Assembly (NCBI GenBank): GCA_043813445.1 | Contig: JBDRLD010000101.1 | Location: forward strand, 1 to 12,105 | DNA: 12,105 nt | DNA from: JBDRLD01 sp043813445 | Lineage (GTDB): Bacteria; Patescibacteriota; Patescibacteriia; JACPHY01 | Direction: 5' to 3' | Part shown: positions 1-8,075 of the stretch, piece by piece | Position numbering within the stretch: the stretch's first letter is position 1 | Layout: every line of letters begins with the position of its first letter | Notes under the pieces: generated by a model | Told to the model about the DNA's origin: nothing | Database searches by the model: none | Seen by the model: only the letters and a program-made list of their open reading frames with translations | Translations under genes and position numbers: made by a program

Positions 1-17
1 CATCGCCTAGATGCGAA

Positions 18-45
18 GAGGCCCCCACCAAGTGGTGGGGGCCTC
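18..45 (-). terminator. Hairpin terminator after the large Asp-rich lipoprotein gene
   Basis: A perfect 13-bp inverted repeat (GAGGCCCCCACCA / TGGTGGGGGCCTC, arms 18-30 and 33-45) lies about 20 bases past the stop of the minus-strand gene ending at 67. The drawn loop is only two bases, so the top pairs probably open. Read on the minus strand the stem is followed by only two T residues, so the U-tract is poor and termination may be inefficient. Confidence 0.65.
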
Positions 46-66
46 CAAAACCGTCATTTCTGTCGC

Positions 67-1602
<1,536 letters not shown>

Positions 1603-1615
1603 TGTCGTCCTCCCT

Positions 1616-1633
1616 GTCCCGACACTTCGGGAC
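1616..1633 (-). promoter_or_regulatory. 5'-UTR hairpin abutting the Shine-Dalgarno sequence
   Basis: On the minus strand GTCCCGA-AGTG-TCGGGAC forms a perfect 7-bp stem with a 4-base loop. It ends directly next to the AGGGAGG ribosome-binding site (1609-1615) of the lipoprotein gene starting at 1602. A second, weaker stem (AGCCC / GGGCT near 1650-1665) lies further upstream in the same leader. Stabilising the mRNA or tuning ribosome access is inference. Confidence 0.5.
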
Positions 1634-1702
1634 GTGTTTGTATTCTGACAGCCCTGAATGGGGCTGGAAAAACGAACGTTCTCGCCACTTTCGTGACGCT
1701 TC

Positions 1703-1731
1703 ACTATAACATGAAAATCTGAATATGTCAA
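1703..1731 (-). promoter_or_regulatory. Sigma70-type promoter of the large lipoprotein gene
   Basis: Minus-strand TTGACA (1726-1731), 17-bp spacer, TATAGT (1703-1708), with TG one base before the -10 (extended -10). The expected transcription start is near 1696, giving a leader of about 94 bases to the GTG at 1602. An inverted repeat CCTGC-N9-GCAGG (1734-1752) lies directly upstream of the -35 and could be a protein-binding site. Confidence 0.85.
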
Positions 1732-1820
1732 GACCTGCCAACAAATAGCAGGAATGGCGCATATTCTGACGGAACCATTCGATTTCGCCCAAGGAATAAC
1801 GCCTGTCCTACACGATTGCT

Positions 1821-2017
1821 GGCGGCCATGGAAGGCCGCCCCTACGTGGGGATGGGTATCGACCTCGTAGGGGCGGGGTTCCCCGCCGGAGGCGGGCAGG
1901 AATCCCCGCCCGTCTTGCTTCGCGTTCGTCCTACACCACACGCGGGCAGCCATGGAACCCAGTCATCCGACCACAGTCATTCGACGTGGCATGGCGGGTC
2001 AAGAGACCGCCCCTACG
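1821..2017. repeat. Intergenic palindromic element, copy A (composite)
   Basis: This is most of the 515-base gap between two genes. CGTAGGGGCGG at 1866-1876 and its reverse complement CCGCCCCTACG at 2007-2017 are perfect 11-bp terminal inverted repeats of a 152-bp unit. A further CCGCCCCTACG (1836-1846) closes a hairpin GGCGGCC/GGCCGCC (1821-1840). Inside the unit is GGCGGGG-TT-CCCCGCC (1872-1887). About 50 bases (roughly 1903-1953) match, in inverted orientation and with few differences, the element at 11056-11163. No protein is credible here: the open frames run through palindromes. It behaves like a non-coding dispersed repeat or a nested pair of MITE-like units; no encoded transposase is seen. 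Confidence 0.75.
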
Positions 2018-2055
2018 AGGAGAAGGGGTACCAATTCGTGCTATTACAAAAGTGA

Positions 2056-2080
2056 AGAGCCCCCGAATAACGGGGGCTCT
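2056..2080 (-). terminator. Terminator of the exported protein / small lipoprotein operon
   Basis: AGAGCCCCCG (2056-2065), 5-base loop, CGGGGGCTCT (2071-2080): a perfect 10-bp GC-rich stem. On the minus strand it is followed by TTCACTTTTGT. It lies 37 bases past the stop of the gene ending at 2118. Confidence 0.88.
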
Positions 2081-2117
2081 CGTTGGAGTCTGTATGGCGT
2101 CTCAGTCGACTGACGCG

Positions 2118-2669
2118 TCAGTCGCTGTGGACGTGGTAGTTGTAGCCGCCGATGTTGTTCGTCGATGGCGTCAGGGACGCCTCGACCATTCCATCCGGCG
2201 ACGTGATCGTGCACGATCCAGCGGCTTGCGCGTTGCCGTCTGTGCCCCGCGTGAGGAGCCAGTTTAGGCCCTCCGGGAACCAGACGTTGAACTCGTACCC
2301 GCACTGGCAGCCGACGCATCCGGCGCCGCACGCGGCGAGCGCGAGTCGATCGGCGTCGAGCATGCCCGACCAGGTTGCAGTCGATCCGTTCACCGGATCG
2401 GCGCAGTCCCAGGGGGGCGTGAAGTTCGAGCAGAAGTTCACGGCCGTGACGTTGGCCTCGTTCGCGACCGAGCACGTGATGACGTACTCCATGCTCGCGT
2501 CGTCGTCGGCGACATCGTCATCCACCGCGTCGTCATCGGTGGCCACGTCGTCGTCATGCACCGCGTCGTCGTCGCAGTCTTCGCAGTTGCCGTCGCGGGT
2601 GTCCTCGATCGGAATCGTGCATGCGACTAGCGCGATGCACACAAAAATGGGCAGGGAAAGGAACCTCAT
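2118..2669 (-). CDS. Small Asp-rich lipoprotein, paralogue of the C-terminal domain of the 67-1602 protein
   Basis: A 183-residue predicted lipoprotein. The ATG at 2669 follows AGGAGG with five bases between. The signal peptide is MRFLSLPIFVCIALVAC with lipobox Cys17. A Cys-containing linker (about 29-57) carries five Asp triplets spaced by two or three residues, as in the larger lipoprotein. The remaining 125 residues hold the pattern FC-x6-W-x-C-x2-P (F79, C80, W87, C89, P92), identical in spacing to F393, C394, W401, C403, P406 of the larger protein, then a Cys-rich stretch CGAGCVGCQCG (about 105-115). The start lies only 9 bases past the stop of the gene at 2679-3473, whose TAG overlaps this ribosome-binding site, so the two are co-transcribed and likely translationally coupled. 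I recognise no named family. An extracellular, disulfide-bonded domain on a flexible acidic tether is inference. Confidence 0.85.
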   Translation of the reverse strand: MRFLSLPIFVCIALVACTIPIEDTRDGNCEDCDDDAVHDDDVATDDDAVDDDVADDDASMEYVITCSVANEANVTAVNFCSNFTPPWDCADPVNGSTATWSGMLDADRLALAACGAGCVGCQCGYEFNVWFPEGLNWLLTRGTDGNAQAAGSCTITSPDGMVEASLTPSTNNIGGYNYHVHSD

Positions 2670-2678
2670 GGCATCCTC

Positions 2679-3473
2679 CTAGTTGGCGCCTGCCGGGTCA
2701 TCAACTTCGAAGTGGATGGCTCCGGTGGCGAACAGGGTTGCGACGATGCCGGCCGTGACCGCGACAACGCCGGTTCCGATGAACAGACCACACCATCCGG
2801 CGTTCTCCTCGCACCAGCCCTTCTCCTCGGGCCGCGGCAGACGCGGAGCGTTCAGGCCCGGCATCACCGGTACCCAGCGCTGCGTTCCCGGTGTCGGACA
2901 CCGAAGCTCGCCTTCCTCGTACCGGCACGAGCTGAAGTCTGGGGCCAGCGCGATGAACGCGTTGCCTGACCCGCAGTCGATGCCTGGCACGCCGCCGCGC
3001 TCGACGTACGCGCCGTCGGTGCCCGGCGGGCAGTACCGGTACGCGATCTGCTGCACGAGATCGTCCGTCGGAGGGACGGAGCCGATCGCCGCGCCGCCCG
3101 ACGAACCGCCGCCGCTCGCTGCCGCTGCTGCACCCGCCGCTGCGGCGGAAGCTGCGGCGCGCGCGTCCGCGATGGCCTGTGCCACCACGTCGATGCACTG
3201 CCGCGTCTGGGGACCGATATCCCCGTCCACGGCCGAACCGCACTCGATCTGGAGATCGGTGATCTTCGTCGGGTTCACCGCGAGCAGCGGCAGGATCGCC
3301 GACTTGATCGCGATGACCTCCGTCAGCGAGGTGTCAACCTGGCTGCGCAGCCAGGTTGCGGTCGCGCCATTGGCGACCGCCGCGGATGGCATGAATCCCT
3401 GCGCCGCCCCGATGGCCGGAAACAGGCACATTGCCGCCATGGCGGCTGCGACGTTGAAGACAAACTTCTTCAT
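2679..3473 (-). CDS. Exported Cys-rich protein with Ala/Gly linker and C-terminal membrane segment
   Basis: 264 residues, unrecognised as a whole. The ATG at 3473 is preceded by GGGAGGAG about 8 bases upstream. A Sec signal peptide (MKKF then an Ala-rich core, probable cleavage near residues 22-25) precedes a helical region. Residues 71-97 contain SAVDGDIGPQTRQC, resembling the VDGxxGPxT core of peptidoglycan-binding domains (PG_binding_1), but only about half such a domain is evident. A low-complexity Ala/Gly/Ser linker follows (about 104-130), then a second domain with Cys148, 167, 183, 192, 221 and 228. The exported part has eight Cys in all, which would suit disulfides. A hydrophobic segment (about 229-251) and an 11-residue acidic tail end the protein. 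It is the first gene of an operon with the lipoprotein at 2118-2669. Inference: an envelope-associated partner of that lipoprotein. Confidence 0.8.
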   Translation of the reverse strand: MKKFVFNVAAAMAAMCLFPAIGAAQGFMPSAAVANGATATWLRSQVDTSLTEVIAIKSAILPLLAVNPTKITDLQIECGSAVDGDIGPQTRQCIDVVAQAIADARAAASAAAAGAAAAASGGGSSGGAAIGSVPPTDDLVQQIAYRYCPPGTDGAYVERGGVPGIDCGSGNAFIALAPDFSSCRYEEGELRCPTPGTQRWVPVMPGLNAPRLPRPEEKGWCEENAGWCGLFIGTGVVAVTAGIVATLFATGAIHFEVDDPAGAN

Positions 3474-3542
3474 CTCGATGTCTCCTCCCGAGACTGGGGC
3501 CGCAAAAACGACCCATGTTTATCAATGCACGCATGATGCCTT

Positions 3543-3634
3543 GAAAATGTGCACTTCCGATCGGCTGGTCCATGCTCCCAGCTCGATGCCCTATAGTAAC
3601 ACATTTTCACTTCATTGTCAAGTGCCACATTTTC
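3543..3634. promoter_or_regulatory. Three GAAAATGTG boxes around the 3593-3621 promoter
   Basis: The 9-mer GAAAATGTG occurs on the minus strand at 3626-3634 (just upstream of the -35) and at 3600-3608 (inside the -35/-10 spacer), 26 bases apart. It occurs inverted at 3543-3551, in the leader. A 9-mer three times in 92 bases around a strong promoter suggests operator sites; no regulator is known. Confidence 0.45.
3593..3621 (-). promoter_or_regulatory. Sigma70-type promoter of the exported protein / lipoprotein operon
   Basis: Minus-strand TTGACA (3616-3621), 17-bp spacer, TACTAT (3593-3598), preceded by TGT (extended -10). The expected start is near 3586, giving a leader of about 113 bases to the ATG at 3473. 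It has the same architecture as the promoter at 1703-1731. Confidence 0.87.
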
Positions 3635-3658
3635 GCTCTACTGAGCGACGCCAAAATA

Positions 3659-3697
3659 AACATCCTGCCACCTCTTTCGCTGAGATGACAGGATGTT
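3659..3697 (-). terminator. Terminator of the Wzz-like gene
   Basis: Arms AACATCCTG (3659-3667) and CAGGATGTT (3689-3697) form a 9-bp stem, extended inward by CACCTC/GAGATG with one mismatch. On the minus strand it is followed by TTATTTTGG. It lies 15 bases past the stop of the gene ending at 3712, and separates that gene from the promoter of the next operon. Confidence 0.82.
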
Positions 3698-3711
3698 TTG
3701 CCAAAAATATT

Positions 3712-4320
3712 CTAATGTCGCGCCCCCCGGAGATAGAGTACGGCCGCACCCAGGAATGTGCCGAGAATAAATCCGAGAAGTGTATTCGCAATCACGTTCG
3801 GCCGCACCGGAAAACGTGAAACGAGCGGCGCATCGATAACCTTCACACTAATGTCGCGGCTACCGGTGTACTCTCGAGCATCTCGAACAAGCACGGTCCC
3901 AATGGTCTCTGCAATAACTCGTGCCTGCGCCTGTCGTGTGTGGAATACAGAAACCTCCATGATACTTGTCTCCGCGGCAACACTCGATTCGACCATCTGC
4001 TCCCATGCCTTTCGGCGCTTTCGCTCGTCACTAGAAAACGATGCGCGGTCGATGTCGGGATTCGAAAGAAGAACGCGATCGAGGAACGACGAGCTGACGA
4101 GTACGCGTCCAAGATTCCGTCCCACCTTCTCTGACGATTTCACCGCCGTGAAAGCGTCGAGGGTTGGTGATGTCGCCTGAATGATAATAAGCCGCATTGT
4201 CGCACCATAGCGAAGCGGCTGCACCAAACTCAAGACGAGCGCGATCGCCGCAGCAATTAGCGCAACCTGGAGAATACGTCGGCGCTGCTTACGGAGCGCA
4301 TTGAGCATTGGGTACGTCAT
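3712..4320 (-). CDS. Wzz/chain-length-determinant-like membrane protein (polysaccharide co-polymerase)
   Basis: 202 residues with the layout of the Wzz / YveK-CapA family: short basic cytoplasmic N-terminus, first membrane helix (about 16-33), an outer domain of about 140 residues that is largely helical, then a Pro-containing segment (LVSRFPVRPNVIAN, about 167-180) running into a second membrane helix (about 177-197). Family members set the chain length or assist export of surface polysaccharide together with a Wzy polymerase or a tyrosine kinase. No kinase domain is fused here and no polysaccharide genes are visible next to it, so its partner must be elsewhere. The start ATG at 4320 lies about 6 bases from the predicted transcription start, so there is no room for a Shine-Dalgarno sequence. 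Family assignment is by topology and the Pro motif, not by a search. Confidence 0.75.
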   Translation of the reverse strand: MTYPMLNALRKQRRRILQVALIAAAIALVLSLVQPLRYGATMRLIIIQATSPTLDAFTAVKSSEKVGRNLGRVLVSSSFLDRVLLSNPDIDRASFSSDERKRRKAWEQMVESSVAAETSIMEVSVFHTRQAQARVIAETIGTVLVRDAREYTGSRDISVKVIDAPLVSRFPVRPNVIANTLLGFILGTFLGAAVLYLRGARH

Positions 4321-4332
4321 ACAATTCTCGAG

Positions 4333-4361
4333 ATCATATCACGAAGCGTCTAATCTGTCAA
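4333..4361 (-). promoter_or_regulatory. Promoter giving a near-leaderless mRNA for the Wzz-like gene
   Basis: Minus-strand TTGACA (4356-4361), 17-bp spacer, TATGAT (4333-4338) preceded by TGA (extended -10). Transcription should start near 4326, about six bases before the ATG at 4320. The promoter sits in the 54-base gap after the operon gene ending at 4375, where no terminator is visible, so read-through from upstream may also occur. Confidence 0.83.
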
Positions 4362-4374
4362 GTGCTGCTCCACA

Positions 4375-5553
4375 CTACCGAGGCGAACCAGGGAGCACGG
4401 TAAGCACGTCACCACCTTCTTTCACGAGTGGGACACTGGCCGTTCTCTCGACCCCGTCAACACCGAGCACGGTGACCTCGACTACTGCGCCAAGCGGGTA
4501 CTCCTGCAAAAGCGCGGAGAGTGATCGAGCGGTGAGCGGATCATCGCCGATCGCAAGGATGGTTTCACCCGCACGGACGAGCCCAACGAACGGGCTCACA
4601 CTCGTAAAAACTCGCTTCCCACTCGGAGCGGCAAGGAGTGCGCCGCTATCGACACCGTCCGGAGCAATCGCGTACTCACTGAGATCTCGGTACGTCACCC
4701 CGAGCGTATTGCGCAACACCACCCCATCCTTAAAGAGCGACGGGAGGGCCGAAGTGATAAGCTCGACCGGATAGACGTATGTTCCGTCCATAACAACGCC
4801 GACGAGCGCACCGTCTTCGTCGACAACAGGCGTACCAGGATCAAGCTTGGTCGCCGCATCAATTGCGAGGAGGGAGTCCCAGCGATCGCTTGAACGGAAA
4901 GTTTCATCACCCATTCGCGTTCGTCTTGATCGCAATGTCACTGCGACCACTCCCCCGTCCGATGTTGGTGCGTAAAGCCGCTCTCCGACGTGAAGCCCGA
5001 CCTGATCACGAAGTGGGAACACCGGAACCTGTAGTGTTGGCACGGCAAGGAAAACAAGGTCGGAAACAGGATCCAACGCAATACGACTAACCGCATGGAT
5101 GCGTCGATCACGCGAAACGACCACGGGCAGCTGATCGCCGCGTTCGTCGAGCGCCGATCGCACTGTCATTACCCAACCGTCACTCGTAAGCGCAATTCCA
5201 CGGCCGGAACGCTGTGCAAGCGGAATAAGCGTAGGCGTCGGCGCGTACTTCGAAACCGTAAACTGATCAACAACCGCTGCGGAAACCTGAGCAAGGGACG
5301 GAAACTCTTCAACACTTGAACGTGTCATGACACCACTTCGTACTATTCCACTACTTGTCGATAATGAAGCTGGAAAGAGTGTAGCCATTCCGATGAGACC
5401 GCCAGCGATGCCCGCAACAAACCCTATCGCCCCGGTTAGGAGGATCCAACCAACCCGATTCTGCGCGTGCGAACCACCCTGCGTCATCCAAGTACGCAGC
5501 CATGCTAACGGTTGTCGAAATAATGTCCTGGGCATATCGACTAAATTACTCAT
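4375..5553 (-). CDS. Membrane-anchored HtrA/DegP-like protein with degenerate catalytic triad (pseudoprotease) and PDZ domain
   Basis: 392 residues from the ATG at 5553, chosen because GAGGTGG lies just upstream and the gene then begins 11 bases after the preceding stop. A cytoplasmic N-terminus and one membrane helix (about 35-60) precede a trypsin-like domain (about 85-275). The block RGIALTSDGWVMTVRSAL aligns with the HtrA block around the catalytic His (GSGFIISPDGYILTNNHVV in style), but Ser133 stands where His should be. The Asp block is kept (DPVSDLVFLAV, Asp165). The Ser block GNSGGP is replaced by LDPGTP (238-242 region), so the nucleophile is Pro239. A PDZ-like domain follows (about 282-380, with VRAGETILAIGDDPL). 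Known: HtrA proteins are envelope proteases that sense misfolded proteins through PDZ domains. Inference: a non-catalytic binding or scaffold protein. It is the last gene of a four-gene operon. Confidence 0.8.
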   Translation of the reverse strand: MSNLVDMPRTLFRQPLAWLRTWMTQGGSHAQNRVGWILLTGAIGFVAGIAGGLIGMATLFPASLSTSSGIVRSGVMTRSSVEEFPSLAQVSAAVVDQFTVSKYAPTPTLIPLAQRSGRGIALTSDGWVMTVRSALDERGDQLPVVVSRDRRIHAVSRIALDPVSDLVFLAVPTLQVPVFPLRDQVGLHVGERLYAPTSDGGVVAVTLRSRRTRMGDETFRSSDRWDSLLAIDAATKLDPGTPVVDEDGALVGVVMDGTYVYPVELITSALPSLFKDGVVLRNTLGVTYRDLSEYAIAPDGVDSGALLAAPSGKRVFTSVSPFVGLVRAGETILAIGDDPLTARSLSALLQEYPLGAVVEVTVLGVDGVERTASVPLVKEGGDVLTVLPGSPR

Positions 5554-5564
5554 CCAGTTCCACC

Positions 5565-6242
5565 TCACCACGGTACCGCACCAAGCACAAACACGGCAAC
5601 GAGGATCGCTACAAAAACGTACCGCGGCGTGCGCTCATGGTGAATCGTCGCGGCAAGTGCAAGTGCGAGAATTGCACCATTAATGATCCAGTGAGTTGGA
5701 AGATATCGAAGGATAACGAGTGATTCGCTGAGTACGAGCACAATCGCGCAAATTGTCGGTGACGGTAGGCCGCGCGAAAACCGTTCAGGAAGACTCGCGG
5801 TGATAAGGGCAAAAAATGCGATGAGCGCGAGCATTGCAACCCAACGCCACGCACCTGGGAAAAAGAACTGCAGCGCTGCAGTAGTAATAGCGATCCCAAA
5901 TCCCGCAGCAAGCGCCTGCGCAATTGTTAGCTCTTGATTCTCATTGTGCGACCACGCGATACTAATGAGTACAAGGTGCAGAACAAGGAGTAGCCATGGG
6001 AGTACCACGCCGCCGAGAAACACCGGATAGCCGAATGCCGTGAGTGCAAGGAGTCCGTTTCTCACTACCTGCGCCGCCGGCGCGTGCGTGATCCGTAAGG
6101 AGCAGAACACAGCGATAGTAACCGTCGTTACTATCCCGAACACGAGGTACCGCGGAAACACAAAAACGAGGCCACCCCCCACGAACAGGAGGGCGCTGCA
6201 CACCATCCGCATCCGTTGTGTACTACTCACATGCGTGTTCAT
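5565..6242 (-). CDS. Polytopic membrane protein of unknown function
   Basis: 225 residues, about eight hydrophobic segments covering most of the length, with short loops and few charges. I recognise no family and see no conserved transport or catalytic motif. The ATG at 6242 overlaps the stop of the preceding gene in ATGA (positions 6239-6242), so it should be translationally coupled. Its own stop is 11 bases before the start of the HtrA-like gene. The operon order suggests it works in the membrane with the single-pass protein upstream and the HtrA-like protein downstream; that is inference from gene packing only. Confidence 0.8.
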   Translation of the reverse strand: MNTHVSSTQRMRMVCSALLFVGGGLVFVFPRYLVFGIVTTVTIAVFCSLRITHAPAAQVVRNGLLALTAFGYPVFLGGVVLPWLLLVLHLVLISIAWSHNENQELTIAQALAAGFGIAITTAALQFFFPGAWRWVAMLALIAFFALITASLPERFSRGLPSPTICAIVLVLSESLVILRYLPTHWIINGAILALALAATIHHERTPRYVFVAILVAVFVLGAVPW

Positions 6243-6997
6243 GGACCTTGTGCCTTTGAAATATCAATGACTATTCGACCATCTCCAAGGGTTATGCGTT
6301 GGAGACGAAACGGTACTGTCGTGTCCGTTCCATTCAGAAACGGAACATTACTAAGCGCGGAACGTAAGATTGGTGTCGCAATTACCGATGGAAGGCCGAG
6401 ATTACCGATCGCAACCTCGTCGAATACCACGTCCAGCTTCCCGTCGTCTGTCACCTGCGGTACACCGCGAACGCGGACCGTCGTGCCATCCCCCGATCCT
6501 GGCACCCACGCAAACAACTCCAGCGCATCCTGAGTCACGACAACTTGCGCGCTTGTTGCGGTAAGCACATCCGTCTCACGATCTGTAAGAATGGCACGGA
6601 GAAGACTTGTGAGTTCCGCTTCGCTGAATGCGATCGGCGCGGAAGGATCGCCACGCAGGAGACCGGCAAGCGCACCACCGACGCGTTGCTCAATGTTCAT
6701 CGCCACCGGCGTCACCACACGCAACGGCGTGCGCTGGTGTTGTACCGAGTCGGAAAGTACGGGAATTGTGACGAGGCCGGTTCGTGCAACAAGATACGTA
6801 CCGCACGCACAGATAGCAAGTAAGATGACAAGATAGACGGTGCAGCACCCTCCACACTGTACAAACGACTGCCTCCAGAGGCGCCGTCGCTGCTGCTGCT
6901 GCACTTCGCCGGTAATCTCATCGCGAAGCTGCTCTCGCAGCTTTTTTACTCGTACCTTCGCTTGTTCAACTTCAGTATTCTGCACACGGTAAAACAA
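6239..6997 (-). CDS. Single-pass membrane protein with outer domain, YpmS/DUF2140-like by inference
   Basis: About 252 residues. A basic, Gln-rich N-terminal helix (about 8-44, probable coiled coil, cytoplasmic) leads into one membrane helix (about 52-71, Cys-rich at its start) and an outer domain. That domain contains FSEAELTSLLR (124-134), LDVVFDEVAIGNLGLPS (about 188-204) and LQRITLGDGRIVI (about 232-244). Such an 'F(S/T)E.EL..LL' helix followed by beta strands recalls the YpmS/DUF2140 and LmeA-like lipid-binding style proteins, but I cannot confirm this. No ATG is available: TTG at 6997 and GTG at 6985 are the candidate starts, neither with a clear Shine-Dalgarno. TTG lies 5 bases after the permease stop, which would fit coupling. 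The stop overlaps the next start (ATGA). Confidence 0.72.
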   Translation of the reverse strand: MFYRVQNTEVEQAKVRVKKLREQLRDEITGEVQQQQRRRLWRQSFVQCGGCCTVYLVILLAICACGTYLVARTGLVTIPVLSDSVQHQRTPLRVVTPVAMNIEQRVGGALAGLLRGDPSAPIAFSEAELTSLLRAILTDRETDVLTATSAQVVVTQDALELFAWVPGSGDGTTVRVRGVPQVTDDGKLDVVFDEVAIGNLGLPSVIATPILRSALSNVPFLNGTDTTVPFRLQRITLGDGRIVIDISKAQGP

Positions 6998-7002
6998 AAA
7001 GA

Positions 7003-8043
7003 CTACGAACTCGACGTCGCCCGCACGCGTCGCTCACGACTATACTCATCCAGGAAGACAATCATCCCGGCTGCAATTGGGATAGAAAGCAACGCACCTG
7101 CAATCCCACCAACCTTCGCACCAACCAGAAGCGCGATGATGCTCACAACCGGGTGGATGCCCACTGCGCGGTGCATAATCTTTGGGACGAGAAGATGATT
7201 CTCCAATTGCTGCAAAATAACGAAGAAGATAAGCACGACGAGTGCCTTGGTTGGTGCCTGTAGGAATGTGAGTACCACCGCAATGATCGTTACAAGGATC
7301 GGACCAACGTATGGCACCACCTCTGCAAACGCCGCGAGGAGTGCGATGAGAAGTGCATACTCAACATGGAGTATAGAGAGTCCGATAAAAACGAGCACAC
7401 CCATCACGACGCCAAGTGCGAGAAGTCCGCGGAGCCACGATCCCATTTTTCGCTCGATGCGCGGCATCACACCAATAAGGAACGGCTGCCAGCTCGCCGA
7501 CGTGAACCCAATAAGCGTTCTCCGTGTTACGGTCGCATGCGTTGCGAGGTAGAACGTTAGTACGAGCACGATACCAAATGAGAGCGCACCGCCGAATGCA
7601 CCCGCGAGTGCTCCGAAGATGCCAGTGGCAACCTTCCCTTCAAATCCAGATGCAAACTTTTGAAGCTGATCCGCAATGCCATGCTCGATCGAAAATGTAC
7701 GGAGCGACTGCGCTGCGACAACAATGCGCTCCCAGGCGGATGGAAGCGTGTCCGCAAGTCCGCGCGCCTCATAGATGATTGGCTGCGCGAGTAACGAGAA
7801 TAGGAATCCAAGCAGCGCGAAGAAGACGATGTACACCGCCGCTACACCTAACGCGCGCGGGAGTCGCTTCCGCTCACAAAAATCCGCAACTGGGCTGATA
7901 AGAATCGCCAGGAAGATGGAAACAAGGACAAGCGCGAGCACATCACGGAGCGCAAAACACGCCGCGGCAAGCAGCCCAACCGCAACAATCTTCACAAGCG
8001 TCACCGCGCGAACGGTAACCTCGGTTTTCCGTATCTCGGTCAT
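7003..8043 (-). CDS. AI-2E family transporter (PerM/YdiK-like permease)
   Basis: 346 residues from the ATG at 8043; an in-frame GTG at 8061 would add six residues. The protein has about eight membrane segments: two pairs at the N-terminus, a soluble region (about 92-140), and four or more in the second half. The second half carries the family signatures EVVPYVGP (241-248) and QQLENHLLVPKIM (278-290) followed by GIHPVVSIIALLVGAKVGGIAGALLSIP in two overlapping blocks. Family members (formerly UPF0118) include autoinducer-2 exporters and Na+/H+ antiporter-like proteins; the substrate cannot be told from sequence. It is the first gene of the minus-strand four-gene operon, divergent from smpB with only 32 bases between the two start codons. 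Confidence 0.92.
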   Translation of the reverse strand: MTEIRKTEVTVRAVTLVKIVAVGLLAAACFALRDVLALVLVSIFLAILISPVADFCERKRLPRALGVAAVYIVFFALLGFLFSLLAQPIIYEARGLADTLPSAWERIVVAAQSLRTFSIEHGIADQLQKFASGFEGKVATGIFGALAGAFGGALSFGIVLVLTFYLATHATVTRRTLIGFTSASWQPFLIGVMPRIERKMGSWLRGLLALGVVMGVLVFIGLSILHVEYALLIALLAAFAEVVPYVGPILVTIIAVVLTFLQAPTKALVVLIFFVILQQLENHLLVPKIMHRAVGIHPVVSIIALLVGAKVGGIAGALLSIPIAAGMIVFLDEYSRERRVRATSSS

Positions 8044-8050
8044 ACACGGT

Positions 8051-8071
8051 ATGCTATCCACAGTATAGCAT
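8051..8071. promoter_or_regulatory. Palindrome between divergent permease and smpB genes
   Basis: ATGCTAT (8051-8057), 7-base spacer, ATAGCAT (8065-8071) is a perfect inverted repeat filling most of the 32-base divergent gap. On the minus strand TGC-TATACT (-10 at 8062-8067) is a plausible extended -10 for the permease operon. On the plus strand TATAGC (8064-8069) would place an smpB start at or near the A of its ATG (8076). No good -35 is visible on either strand. A shared operator or simply two back-to-back -10 elements are both possible. Confidence 0.45.
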
Positions 8072-8075
8072 TCGT

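Noticed and set aside
1603..1953. N-terminal extension of the large lipoprotein upstream of the GTG at 1602
   Set aside because: It would bury the lipoprotein signal peptide and run through the promoter, leader hairpins and palindromic repeats.
2683..3819. 378-residue plus-strand open frame opposite the exported protein gene
   Set aside because: Antisense to a gene with signal peptide, Shine-Dalgarno and promoter; it also crosses that promoter and a terminator, and has no recognisable protein features.
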